Shown: positions 7,122 through 14,297 of the stretch, in pieces
Layout: each line of letters begins with the position of its first letter
Numbering within the stretch: position 1 is the first letter of the stretch
Virus record (IMG/VR): IMGVR_UViG_3300046011_006206
Span: 1 to 40,555 of that record
Length of the DNA stretch: 40,555 nucleotides
Source of the DNA: a virus
Direction: 5' to 3' (one strand)
Notes under the pieces: model-generated
Seen by the model: the letters and a program-made list of their open reading frames with translations, nothing else
The model's database searches: none
Told to the model about the DNA's origin: nothing
Made by a program: the position numbers and the translations under genes

Positions 7122-8572
7122 ACACTGTAGTCATTAATATCATGGACGAAGTCAACGTCCATATTCAGGAAGTTGAGCTGACAGATCGGCGCAAGCTTGT
7201 TAACTCTGTGAAATATTTTCTGCCACACGCTAGATACAGTCCTGCCTTCAAATTAGGACGATGGGATGGTTGTGCAAGTTTTTGCACACTGGGCGGTAAA
7301 ACCTATCTCAATGCCTTGGATAAACTGCTGCCTATTTTGGTTGATGCAGGGTATGATGTTGAGATTGTGGATGACCGTCACAAACATAATCTTGATCTCA
7401 CGGCTATTGATGATACCTATCTAAGTGATCGCATGTGGCCACCCGGGCATCGAGCTCAAGGTGAGCCCATTGTGCTACGTGATTATCAAGTTCAGTTGGT
7501 AAACGAATGTCTTGCCAATCCCCAGGGATTGATTATTGCGCCCACTAGCTCGGGAAAAACCATTGTCACTGCCACACTGAGTCGACGTGTGGAACACATT
7601 GGTAGGACTATTGTGATTGTTCCCAACAAAAATCTTGTGGAACAAACACTGGAAGATTATCAAAACGTGGGTTTGAATGTTGGTGTAATATTTGGTGATC
7701 GCAAGGAGTTTGATCGGCAACATACTATTTGCACATGGCAAAGTCTCAATGTTCTAGACAAGAAAAACAAAGACGCCCTAGATGACGATCAGCTGGCAGT
7801 GTTCCTGGACCAGCAAGTGGCTGTGATTGTGGATGAGTGCCACGGGGTAAAAGATTTAGGAGTGTTACATCGACTCTTAACCACAACTTTCAGCAATATT
7901 CCTATTCGTTGGGGATTGACAGGCACTGTGCCTGAAGCTGAGTATAATCAAATGAGCTTGTTTACAGCCATTGGGCCTTTAATTGGCCAACTACAAGCAA
8001 GAGACTTGCAAGATGCCGGGCATTTGGCACAATGTCAAGTTCATGTACATCAAACTCAAGAAACACAAGTTTACCAAGACTATCAAAGCGAGCTGAAGTT
8101 TCTCCTTACCAACAATGATAGATTGAAATGGGTATCAGATTTTGTAAAAACTATCAGTGCAACAGGCAACACTCTTGTTCTAGTAGATCGCATTGCAACA
8201 GGCACTGCTTTACATAATCTCATAGCCGACAGCACATTTATCAGTGGAGAAATGAAAAGTTCCGATCGGCGTGAGCACTATAAAGAAATCAATCTCAGCG
8301 ACAACGCTGTGATGATTGCAACGTATGGCACAACTGCTGTGGGTATTAGCATCAATCGCATTTTCAATCTTGTGTTGATTGAGCCCGGCAAGAGCTTTGT
8401 GCGTGTGATCCAAAGTATTGGTCGAGGGTTACGCAAAGCTGACGATAAAGATCATGTCGATATATATGACATTTGCAGTAAAATGAAGTTCAGCCATAGG
8501 CACATGCTAAAACGCCAGCAACATTATAAAAAAGTGCAGTATCCTCATGCACTTACCAAGGAAAACTACTGA
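7118..8572 (+). CDS. uvsW: UvsW-like SF2 DNA helicase
   Basis: Unwinds branched recombination intermediates and R-loops, shutting off origin replication in T4. 484 aa against 503 in T4. The N-terminal DNA-binding domain ends in YSPAFKLGRWDG. Motif I PTSSGKT is at 142-148, the DEAD-box variant DECH begins at D239, motif III is WGLTGT, and motif VI QSIGRGLRK is near 431-439. ATG 7118 overlaps the previous stop (ATGA), so translation is coupled. An in-frame ATG at 7079 would need a 43-bp overlap and is less likely. All helicase motifs are intact. Confidence 0.95.
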   Translation: MNTVVINIMDEVNVHIQEVELTDRRKLVNSVKYFLPHARYSPAFKLGRWDGCASFCTLGGKTYLNALDKLLPILVDAGYDVEIVDDRHKHNLDLTAIDDTYLSDRMWPPGHRAQGEPIVLRDYQVQLVNECLANPQGLIIAPTSSGKTIVTATLSRRVEHIGRTIVIVPNKNLVEQTLEDYQNVGLNVGVIFGDRKEFDRQHTICTWQSLNVLDKKNKDALDDDQLAVFLDQQVAVIVDECHGVKDLGVLHRLLTTTFSNIPIRWGLTGTVPEAEYNQMSLFTAIGPLIGQLQARDLQDAGHLAQCQVHVHQTQETQVYQDYQSELKFLLTNNDRLKWVSDFVKTISATGNTLVLVDRIATGTALHNLIADSTFISGEMKSSDRREHYKEINLSDNAVMIATYGTTAVGISINRIFNLVLIEPGKSFVRVIQSIGRGLRKADDKDHVDIYDICSKMKFSHRHMLKRQQHYKKVQYPHALTKENY

Positions 8573-8591
8573 CATCACCAGTAAATACTGC

Positions 8592-9092
8592 GTGAAAATA
8601 CTTACCAGCGACAATCAGAGCTTGAACGTCAACCACTTACCTGACCAAGGCGTGGATCTTAACTTTTGTGTGTTAGATTACAGCGACAACAAAAACATTG
8701 ACTATTATTGGCATCCCTTGGTGTTTTTGGAAAGCTTTGTTTCACCCAGCGTGGATTTGCAAATAGGGCCCTATCAATGCCAAATGCCACTAGATTGGCA
8801 TTTGGTTATTGGAGATCCTGAAATAGGTGATTTGGAAATAGTCAGTTTGTTGTATCTCATGGACAAAGATTTCCAATCTTTTTGTTTTAATCCTTTGACA
8901 GGATATATACCCAAGTTTCACACCGTGGACGTTATCAATGTTTGGCCTGATGTCAAATGGTTTTGTCCCAAGCTGAAAACAGCTAATATTTTAGCAGTGC
9001 CCTTGCAAGATGGACGTGATCCTGCTTGTGCTTTTTTTGTAAAAGACCTAGCTAAAATTCCCGAAGTATTAGATATTAAACATTTGTTTTAA
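8592..9092 (+). CDS. Conserved unknown protein after uvsW
   Basis: 166 aa from GTG 8592. An ATG at 8547, inside uvsW, would add 15 residues. Neither has a clear Shine-Dalgarno site. The sequence around the GTG (CAGTAAATACTG, a palindrome at 8579-8590) resembles a late promoter. The protein is rich in aromatic and acidic residues with the segment LESFVSPSVDLQIGPYQCQMPLDWHLVIGDPEIGDLE. This recalls a small conserved protein of T4-like cyanophages of unknown role. No motif, signal peptide or membrane segment is visible. A convergent terminator follows the stop. Confidence 0.7.
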   Translation: MKILTSDNQSLNVNHLPDQGVDLNFCVLDYSDNKNIDYYWHPLVFLESFVSPSVDLQIGPYQCQMPLDWHLVIGDPEIGDLEIVSLLYLMDKDFQSFCFNPLTGYIPKFHTVDVINVWPDVKWFCPKLKTANILAVPLQDGRDPACAFFVKDLAKIPEVLDIKHLF

Positions 9093-9095
9093 AAA

Positions 9096-9129
9096 CACAA
9101 TGCCCTGATATTGCTATCAGGGCATTGTG
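9096..9129. terminator. Bidirectional hairpin between convergent genes
   Basis: A perfect 15-bp stem (CACAATGCCCTGATA and complement) has a 4-nt loop. On the minus strand it is followed by five T residues, making a canonical intrinsic terminator for the late gene ending at 9171. On the plus strand the U-tract is absent. Confidence 0.85.
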
Positions 9130-9170
9130 GAGTCTGTACTTGTTTTAACAAGTAAAAAACAAGTAAAGCT

Positions 9171-10268
9171 TTAGTCGCTTTGGATAGTTGCTTGGCCAGG
9201 TGCTGTCAAAGGTATTCCTTCAAACTTCCAATCATATGTTCTGTTATTTGTAAATGTTCTAACAGTGTTATCAAAAATAACAGCAGCATATTCTTTTGAT
9301 GTTGATCCACTTATGCTAACGTTGGGAACGGCACTATAAGTTCCACCAGCAGTAACGGTCACAGCACTGATGTTACCCTGTGACACTGTGGCTGTAGCTG
9401 CTGCTGCGCCTGTTTCAAAGTCCACATCTGCTGCGGTGTAAAGACCATCACCTGCATAAGTTACTGCAACTTGTGTAACGGACCAAGTTACGTTGACATT
9501 TGCTCCTGCACCACCTTCTGCACTGGCAGCAAGGGCTATGGGATTGCTGGGGATTACACTGTAAACACCAGTATCAGTTACACTAATGCCGTTGATATCA
9601 AAGCGGAAGTTCAATGTAGCATTGCTACCTTGTGTTCCTATTACACTTGTTGGTGCAACACTAAGACCGCCAGTTCCCGGCAAAGATGTGCCCACAAATA
9701 CGCCGGCATTTATTATTGTTAATCCCGTAATGGCGCCCCCGCCGCCAATAGTTGCTACTTGAACATTCCCTGAGGTAGTCCAATCAGTGCCACTGAAAAT
9801 CAAGTAGCTGTTAGTACCGTAACCAGTGCCTGCGTTTTGTGTTGTGACGTTGCCAATTTTAACACTATTGACTGTAACGTTGCCAGTTGCTGTGCTTGTC
9901 CCGCCAATAACACTGAGTTTTTCGCTAGGCAAATAACTATCGCCGACAGGACCTTTTCCAGCCAAGTTTACAGCTACAGCCCCTAGTCCTAGGCGTGCTG
10001 CCACTGTGGCTCCGCTACCGCCCGCGCCCCATGGGGTAACCACGATGTTTGCTTGTCCTGCTGTTGTAAGGGCACCATTGACCAAGCTGACTTGACCACT
10101 TGCTACACCGGCATTGGCACGCATGACATAACGTCCTGTGCCTGTTTGTCGAGTAATATATGCATCGGTATAAGGCGCTCCTTGGCCAGGAATCCAAGCT
10201 GTTGCAGCTATCTGTTGGCCTGTAACACCAGTATTACCTATAAACTTCTTGTTAATCGGGCGTCCCAT
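9171..10268 (-). CDS. Late beta-rich virion protein, MGRP family
   Basis: 365 aa, almost entirely Gly/Ala/Thr/Val/Ser with repeating short beta segments, typical of phage fibre or capsid-surface proteins. The N terminus MGRPINKKFIGN matches that of its upstream neighbour (MGRPLNPRYFG). A good Shine-Dalgarno AAAGGAG precedes ATG. A perfect late promoter TATAAATA lies upstream at 10334-10327 on the minus strand, and a terminator follows. The near-absence of Cys and the repetitive glycine-rich composition support an extracellular structural role. Exact position in the virion is unknown. Confidence 0.8.
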   Translation of the reverse strand: MGRPINKKFIGNTGVTGQQIAATAWIPGQGAPYTDAYITRQTGTGRYVMRANAGVASGQVSLVNGALTTAGQANIVVTPWGAGGSGATVAARLGLGAVAVNLAGKGPVGDSYLPSEKLSVIGGTSTATGNVTVNSVKIGNVTTQNAGTGYGTNSYLIFSGTDWTTSGNVQVATIGGGGAITGLTIINAGVFVGTSLPGTGGLSVAPTSVIGTQGSNATLNFRFDINGISVTDTGVYSVIPSNPIALAASAEGGAGANVNVTWSVTQVAVTYAGDGLYTAADVDFETGAAAATATVSQGNISAVTVTAGGTYSAVPNVSISGSTSKEYAAVIFDNTVRTFTNNRTYDWKFEGIPLTAPGQATIQSD

Positions 10269-10325
10269 TGTTTTCTCCTTTGCCTTTCAAGGCTACGCGG
10301 TTGGACCGCATAATAGTTGTTTGGG

Positions 10326-10700
10326 TTATTTATAGTTCATTACAGCATCAATAATACAAACATAAGATTGCTGTGGATTTACAAGATGGGCATGAAAAGT
10401 CCAGGGATATTTTTGACCATGGAAATCCCAAACAAACAAGTTGGTTATTCTACTGCAATAAAATATTTGATCATGAGGATCTTGAAATCGCAAGAGCATG
10501 TTGCCATTGTGATCTAGATTGTTTGCCAGCTTGCAAAGCCCCTGACTACCTGACAGTGTTTGTCGACAAATATAGCTGTGTTTGTTGGTTTGATTAACTA
10601 TCCATGCAGCTTGAACTTTGTCATGTAGGCGTACAACTGGCAGCAGCACAGGTTGTCCCCGTGGAACACCAAAATAACGAGGATTTAACGGCCGGCCCAT
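10326..10700 (-). CDS. Small MGRP-family late protein
   Basis: 124 aa. The first 11 residues (MGRPLNPRYFG) match the start of the downstream minus-strand gene, but the rest is unrelated, with several His, Cys and aromatic residues (FYCSRITNLFVWDFHG). Start ATG lacks a clear Shine-Dalgarno site. A weak TATAAAGC lies immediately upstream, too close to serve as promoter. The last codons double as the late promoter of the next gene. Perhaps a short virion component sharing an attachment peptide with its neighbour. The function is not known to me. Confidence 0.65.
   Translation of the reverse strand: MGRPLNPRYFGVPRGQPVLLPVVRLHDKVQAAWIVNQTNKHSYICRQTLSGSQGLCKLANNLDHNGNMLLRFQDPHDQIFYCSRITNLFVWDFHGQKYPWTFHAHLVNPQQSYVCIIDAVMNYK
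10327..10334 (-). promoter_or_regulatory. Late promoter, perfect TATAAATA
   Basis: The minus strand reads TATAAATA exactly. It is made from the last codons of the upstream gene (Asn-Tyr-Lys-stop, AAC TAT AAA TAA). The leader contains a 5-bp hairpin (GCGGT/ACCGC) and GCCTT/AAGGC before the Shine-Dalgarno site. Confidence 0.85.
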
Positions 10701-10710
10701 GCTTTATATG

Positions 10711-10738
10711 TTGACATTGATCTGACAGTATATATTGT
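10711..10738 (+). promoter_or_regulatory. Sigma70-like early promoter for nuclease/methylase operon
   Basis: TTGACA at 10711-10716 is followed by TATATT (10731-10736, 14-bp spacer) or TATTGT (10733-10738, 16-bp spacer). Transcription would start about 25 nt before the ATG at 10770. AAGGA at 10759-10763 acts as Shine-Dalgarno sequence. Confidence 0.7.
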
Positions 10739-10769
10739 AAGACAACAGCATGCGAACCAAGGATTTTAT

Positions 10770-11303
10770 ATGAGCCAGAGAACCCACGGATTTCAAGGAG
10801 GTATCAAAAAAGGCACTACTGCATATGACTCACAGAGCCATGCTTTAGATCGCGGAATGCGGCATATTAGCAAGATTTTGTCCCAGGAACTAGCCCCACA
10901 GGGTTACAGACGTGTGAATAAGTTTTTGTCCCGGGACATTCCCGGAGGCCTTGCCAGCTGCCAGCCGGATGGTGGTATTTGGTATAACAGCAAAAACCAA
11001 ATCGTTGCTATTTTTGAAGGCAAAAAACAAGGAGCAGTGGGCAACGCACACGAGCGATGGTATATGAATCGCTGGATAGCTCATGTGTTGGCACCACAAG
11101 CAAGATATGTTACATTTTGCAGTGGCCCAGGTGTTCAAGAGCATAATAGCATGTATAAAGGGTTAAGCTTTGCCTTGGCTTGTGAAGGCAAGCCAGTTGT
11201 TTGGAATGTAACTCATGCAACAGGCACAAGTTTTCACGGGCAAGAACAGGGTTTCACAGACCAAGAGCTGTATAACATCATGAAACAGGCGATTACCCTT
11301 TGA
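10770..11303 (+). CDS. EcoRI-like restriction endonuclease
   Basis: 177 aa PD-(D/E)XK nuclease. P66-D67-G-G-I followed by E83-G-K85 reproduces the EcoRI catalytic pattern (PDGGI...E-A-K). It is followed by QG, then GNAHER at 91-96 (EcoRI has GNAIER) and YVTFCSG (EcoRI YVLFLEG). This ordered set of matches is specific to the EcoRI/RsrI/MunI fold family, not just to generic PDEXK nucleases. It is shorter than EcoRI (277 aa), so recognition loops may be reduced. Its stop overlaps the start of a Dam-type methyltransferase (TTGA), as in a restriction-modification pair. The specificity cannot be read from sequence. Confidence 0.85.
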   Translation: MSQRTHGFQGGIKKGTTAYDSQSHALDRGMRHISKILSQELAPQGYRRVNKFLSRDIPGGLASCQPDGGIWYNSKNQIVAIFEGKKQGAVGNAHERWYMNRWIAHVLAPQARYVTFCSGPGVQEHNSMYKGLSFALACEGKPVVWNVTHATGTSFHGQEQGFTDQELYNIMKQAITL

Positions 11304-12184
11304 TTAAACCATTGTTTAAATGGGCTGGTGGCAAGAGCAAAATGCTCAAATACTACCAACCTTATATGCCAGCTGCTCCTATCAAGACTTACAGTGAGCC
11401 ATTTTTTGGTGGCGGGGCTATGTTTGCTCATGTGATTGAAAAATACAATCCACAGGAAGTCTGGATTAACGATATCAACAGCGACATAATCAACATCTAT
11501 CAGAGTATTGTTAGCGATTTCCAAGATTTTTGCGATTGTTTACAACAGCATAGTCAGGAATATCTGCAAGGCAACTATGACCAGCGCCGTGCATATTATT
11601 ATAAAGTTCGTGAAGAACATGCATGGGATTGGGAAAAGTGGTCAAAAACTCAGCAAGCTGCTGTGTTGTATTTTCTCATGCGCACAGGATTTAACGGCAT
11701 TTGGCAAATCAACAAAAACACCAACAATCGCTATGGCACGCCTTGTGGCTTGCTTACAGAAACTCAAGTATATGATCCCGATAACTTGCAAGCATGGCAC
11801 GATGCATTAACACAACGACAAGTTCATATTACGTCAGGTGATTGGAGCCAAGTTCCTATTTGTGACTTTGTGTTTTGTGATCCTCCCTATCGCGATAGTT
11901 TTGCTGATTACAATCAACCATTTCCAGATATTGAGCTGGAAAAGCTTGTAAAAACTGTGGAACAAAATGATAATTTTTGGTTGTGCAATCGTGATAGCGG
12001 CGACGGATTCTTTGACAAAGTGCAAGCGCACGTGGTAAAAATACCTGTGACATATACAGCAGGGCGTCGTAAAAAAACACAAACAGGCTTTGAAGCCAAG
12101 AAAGCCATGGAAGTGTTGATTTTTCGCAATCTTGTCGCGGCGCCAAACAGTAGTTTGTTTTATCAGGAGTCATCACATGGCTAA
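11300..12184 (+). CDS. dam: Dam-type DNA adenine-N6 methyltransferase
   Basis: 294 aa, alpha-class (Dam/DpnIIA/T4 Dam) enzyme. The AdoMet-binding motif FKWAGGKSKML is at residues 6-16, EPFFGGGAMF near 33-42, and the catalytic DPPY is at 194-197. Dam-family enzymes usually methylate GATC, and GATC is frequent in this window. Start TTG overlaps the preceding TGA. The motif at residue 6 makes any other start unlikely. Paired with the EcoRI-like nuclease it could protect phage DNA. Alternatively it is an independent modification enzyme as in many T4-like phages. The 3' end overlaps gp62 by 8 nt. Confidence 0.93.
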   Translation: MIKPLFKWAGGKSKMLKYYQPYMPAAPIKTYSEPFFGGGAMFAHVIEKYNPQEVWINDINSDIINIYQSIVSDFQDFCDCLQQHSQEYLQGNYDQRRAYYYKVREEHAWDWEKWSKTQQAAVLYFLMRTGFNGIWQINKNTNNRYGTPCGLLTETQVYDPDNLQAWHDALTQRQVHITSGDWSQVPICDFVFCDPPYRDSFADYNQPFPDIELEKLVKTVEQNDNFWLCNRDSGDGFFDKVQAHVVKIPVTYTAGRRKKTQTGFEAKKAMEVLIFRNLVAAPNSSLFYQESSHG

Positions 12185-12665
12185 AGAATATGCATTGGAT
12201 ATCAAACAGGTATTAAGTGCTATTGATACACAAAAGCTTGACTATTACAGCCAACTAACTGAACAAGAACGCCGAGCTTATAGTCCTTTTGTGATCATGC
12301 GTTATCTCAGTAGTTTGGCCAACAACAGTGCTTTACAATCTTATGCTATTTTGGCAGTAAATGATCTGGTCAATATTGGATTCAGTGACTTGAGGGATCA
12401 TGCTGAACTACAGCATCTATTGCTATGTTGTGCAGGTGCTGGCAGCAAACAGTTTCATCCCTGGATACCAGTTGCACGAGCAAAAAAACGACGCGACAAT
12501 CCCATTGTGGAACTTATACAAAACTATTATCCTCAACTCAACAGTCAAGAACTGTCAATCATGCTGGCAACTATCACGCAGCAGCAGGTGATTGACTTAG
12601 CAGTTGCTAGTGGTTATGCAGAAAATAAAGTTCAAGAGCTAGTCAAACTCCACAGTGCAAAATGA
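12177..12665 (+). CDS. 62: Clamp-loader small subunit (T4 gp62-like)
   Basis: Subunit of the gp44/62 complex that loads the gp45 sliding clamp. 162 aa (T4: 187). The pattern SPFVIMRYLSSLANNSALQSYAILAVNDL matches the gp62 segment with YSKFMVENALSQFPE...YAMNLIG, and LLLCCAGAGSKQFHPWIPVAR matches YLMAAVPRGKRYGKWAK. ATG 12177 is chosen for its AGGAG site, and it overlaps the methyltransferase end by 8 nt. In T4 gene 62 is coupled to gene 44. Here no gene 44 or 45 is nearby and the partner is the methyltransferase. Confidence is moderate because gp62 is a divergent family. Confidence 0.8.
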   Translation: MAKEYALDIKQVLSAIDTQKLDYYSQLTEQERRAYSPFVIMRYLSSLANNSALQSYAILAVNDLVNIGFSDLRDHAELQHLLLCCAGAGSKQFHPWIPVARAKKRRDNPIVELIQNYYPQLNSQELSIMLATITQQQVIDLAVASGYAENKVQELVKLHSAK

Positions 12666-13339
12666 CTTTTGTATGCGAGTTTTGCAAAAGATTTTTTGCA
12701 AAAGAAAAAACTTGGTATAATCACAGTTGTGAAAAGAAAAGACGTTGGTTTAACCGAGACACAGCTCAAGGTCGCTTGGCGTTTTACAGTTGGCAGAGAT
12801 TTCATGAGCTTAGTGGCATGCGTAACATGAAAAAAGTCACACAGGAAGATTTTATTTCCAGTGCATTTTATGGAGCTTTCAACAAGTTTTCCACTTATGT
12901 TATTGAAAACGATGTTGTAGCTCCCCGGGCATTTATTGATTTTGTTATTCGCAGCAATATACCTGTGGATAAATGGTGTCAAGAAAGCTTGCTGGTGTTG
13001 TATGTACATGACTTGATTGCAACGGAAAATTGTGATCAAGCTCTTGCTCGCAGCGTGGAATATCTTGCCAAATGGGCGCAACAAAATGACACAGCTTGGT
13101 GCGAATTTTTTCGTATGGTAAATACCAATATGGGCACACAAATCATTTGTCATGGCAGAATCAGTCCTTGGTTGATATACAATGCCGACAGCAGTGCAGA
13201 GTTTTTGCAACGCTGTAGCCATGAACAAGTGTCCATGATACAAAACTGGGCTCCTGCTCATGTGTGGAAACTCAAGTTCAAAAGCCATCCACAAGATGCA
13301 GATTTTGCCCGTGAGATGTTAGCACAAGCAGGAATGTAA
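12662..13339 (+). CDS. Zinc-finger protein of replication operon
   Basis: 225 aa. An N-terminal finger has C5-x2-C8 and H21-x-C23 (CEFC...NHSC), immediately followed by a basic run (KKRRWFNRD) that suggests nucleic-acid contact. The rest is helical with many aromatic residues (AFYSWQRFHELSG, WCEFFRMVNTNMG). Proteins with this finger plus EKKRR and an aromatic helix occur in other marine T4-like phages as I recall, of unknown function. It is ATGA-coupled to gp62 and TAATG-coupled to the next gene, so it is expressed early with the clamp loader. Confidence 0.8.
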   Translation: MTFVCEFCKRFFAKEKTWYNHSCEKKRRWFNRDTAQGRLAFYSWQRFHELSGMRNMKKVTQEDFISSAFYGAFNKFSTYVIENDVVAPRAFIDFVIRSNIPVDKWCQESLLVLYVHDLIATENCDQALARSVEYLAKWAQQNDTAWCEFFRMVNTNMGTQIICHGRISPWLIYNADSSAEFLQRCSHEQVSMIQNWAPAHVWKLKFKSHPQDADFAREMLAQAGM

Positions 13340-13686
13340 TGAAAAAGTTTTTAGTAGAGCCCCAAGAAATCTGGAATATTCCCATTAAAGCTGAACCCCG
13401 GGTAGTTGAGCAAATACAGTTTGGCGGACAATATAGCAACGATAGCGATGACAGCAACAGTCTGCCCTTGACAAAAAAGACTTCTGATTGGCAGATTGAG
13501 GGGGCCTGGGTAGTAGTATCAGACCAACAAGGTAACCGGCAACGTGTTCCCGGTGAACAGGTGATTCAACAGTTGGTGCGAGAAAATCAAGATTTAAAAA
13601 CCCAAATGACCAAGATGCAACAGGAACACAGAGAAATCATGTCCCGACTCAGTCAGTTAAACACCCGGTTACGTCAGAGAACATGA
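13339..13686 (+). CDS. Small coiled-coil protein
   Basis: 115 aa. The first half is extended and acidic (FGGQYSNDSDDSNS) with a short beta stretch (GAWVVVSDQQGNRQRVPGEQ). The C-terminal ~45 residues form a clear coiled coil rich in Gln and Glu with leucine/methionine heptads (LVRENQDLKTQMTKMQQEH, IMSRLSQLNTRLRQ). It shares one base with the previous stop and is ATGA-coupled to the DnaE-like gene, suggesting that the two products act together. No family recognised. Confidence 0.75.
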   Translation: MKKFLVEPQEIWNIPIKAEPRVVEQIQFGGQYSNDSDDSNSLPLTKKTSDWQIEGAWVVVSDQQGNRQRVPGEQVIQQLVRENQDLKTQMTKMQQEHREIMSRLSQLNTRLRQRT

Positions 13687-14273
13687 TAGATTTTGATATC
13701 GACATTGACGTGGCCGCCAGAGAGCAAGCCCTAGCAGACATCAAACATATTCCTGCTAGCTTGCTTAGAAATGATCGCTTGGAAAAACACAACACCGGGG
13801 TGTATTTCCACAATGTACCTCAAGATCCTGTTACTGGTTATTGCAGCTTGCCCTACAAGCAAGCTCAGCAACAGGGATTGTTCAAAATTGACATACTCAA
13901 TGTAAACGTCTACGAGAAGGTCCGCAGTCCTGCGCATTTGCAAGAACTATGTGATCGTGATTTCAACTGGCAGTTAATGACTTATCCTGAGTTTGTTGCA
14001 CAACTGATCCATCTTCACAATCATGCTGATTTAACAGCACGATTGGCCCCTAAAAGTCTAGAAGACATTGCTATCATTTTGGCGTTGATTAGACCCGGTA
14101 AACAATGGCTTATCAATCGTTGTTTGGAACATGGGCTGTCTAGTGCTGATCCCGACATTTGGCAGCGCAGTGACCAAGGTTACCATTTTAGGAAATCTCA
14201 TAGTTTTGGTTATGCCATGTTGGTGAAGGTTCATGCAGAAATAATCGTTGACGAAGTTTCACAATCATTATAA
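13683..14273 (+). CDS. Miniature DnaE-like polymerase-core protein
   Basis: 196 aa with the landmarks of bacterial DNA polymerase III alpha palm in the same order but compressed. DFDIDI at 3-8 corresponds to DFDVDF (catalytic D401/D403 of E. coli DnaE, here D5 and D7). RNDRLEKHNTG at 29-39 corresponds to RNAGKHAGG. GLFKIDILN at 65-73 corresponds to GLVKFDFLG (D555, here D70). LALIRPG at 133-139 corresponds to LFRPG. FRKSHSFGYAML at 169-180 corresponds to FNKSHSAAYALV. PHP, thumb, clamp-binding and OB domains are missing. Whether it polymerises or regulates is unknown. Coupled to the preceding coiled-coil gene. Confidence 0.8.
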   Translation: MIDFDIDIDVAAREQALADIKHIPASLLRNDRLEKHNTGVYFHNVPQDPVTGYCSLPYKQAQQQGLFKIDILNVNVYEKVRSPAHLQELCDRDFNWQLMTYPEFVAQLIHLHNHADLTARLAPKSLEDIAIILALIRPGKQWLINRCLEHGLSSADPDIWQRSDQGYHFRKSHSFGYAMLVKVHAEIIVDEVSQSL

Positions 14274-14276
14274 TAT
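14248..14276 (+). promoter_or_regulatory. Sigma70-like early promoter inside the mini-DnaE gene end
   Basis: TTGACG (14248-14253) precedes TATAAT (14269-14274, 15-bp spacer) or TAATAT (14271-14276, 17-bp spacer). The -10 overlaps the stop codon of the preceding gene. Transcription would start about 15 nt before the ATG at 14298, leaving the Shine-Dalgarno AGAGAGG. Confidence 0.75.
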
Positions 14277-14297
14277 AACACATAGAGAGGTATAATC

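Noticed and set aside
10701-10710. TATAAAGC on the minus strand as late promoter of the gene starting at 10700
   Set aside because: It ends 2 bp before the ATG, so RNA would start inside the gene.
12632-13294. Long minus-strand open frame (220 codons) opposite the zinc-finger gene
   Set aside because: The plus-strand gene has coupled starts, a zinc finger and phage-like sequence. The minus frame has Cys/Phe/Ser-rich random-looking sequence and no ribosome site.
13683-14273. Mini-DnaE as a truncated remnant of a longer host DnaE
   Set aside because: Both ends are overlap-coupled or followed by a promoter, motifs from both ends of the palm are kept in compressed order, and no frameshifted DnaE sequence flanks it. 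It looks like a selected compact gene, though I cannot exclude ancient decay.
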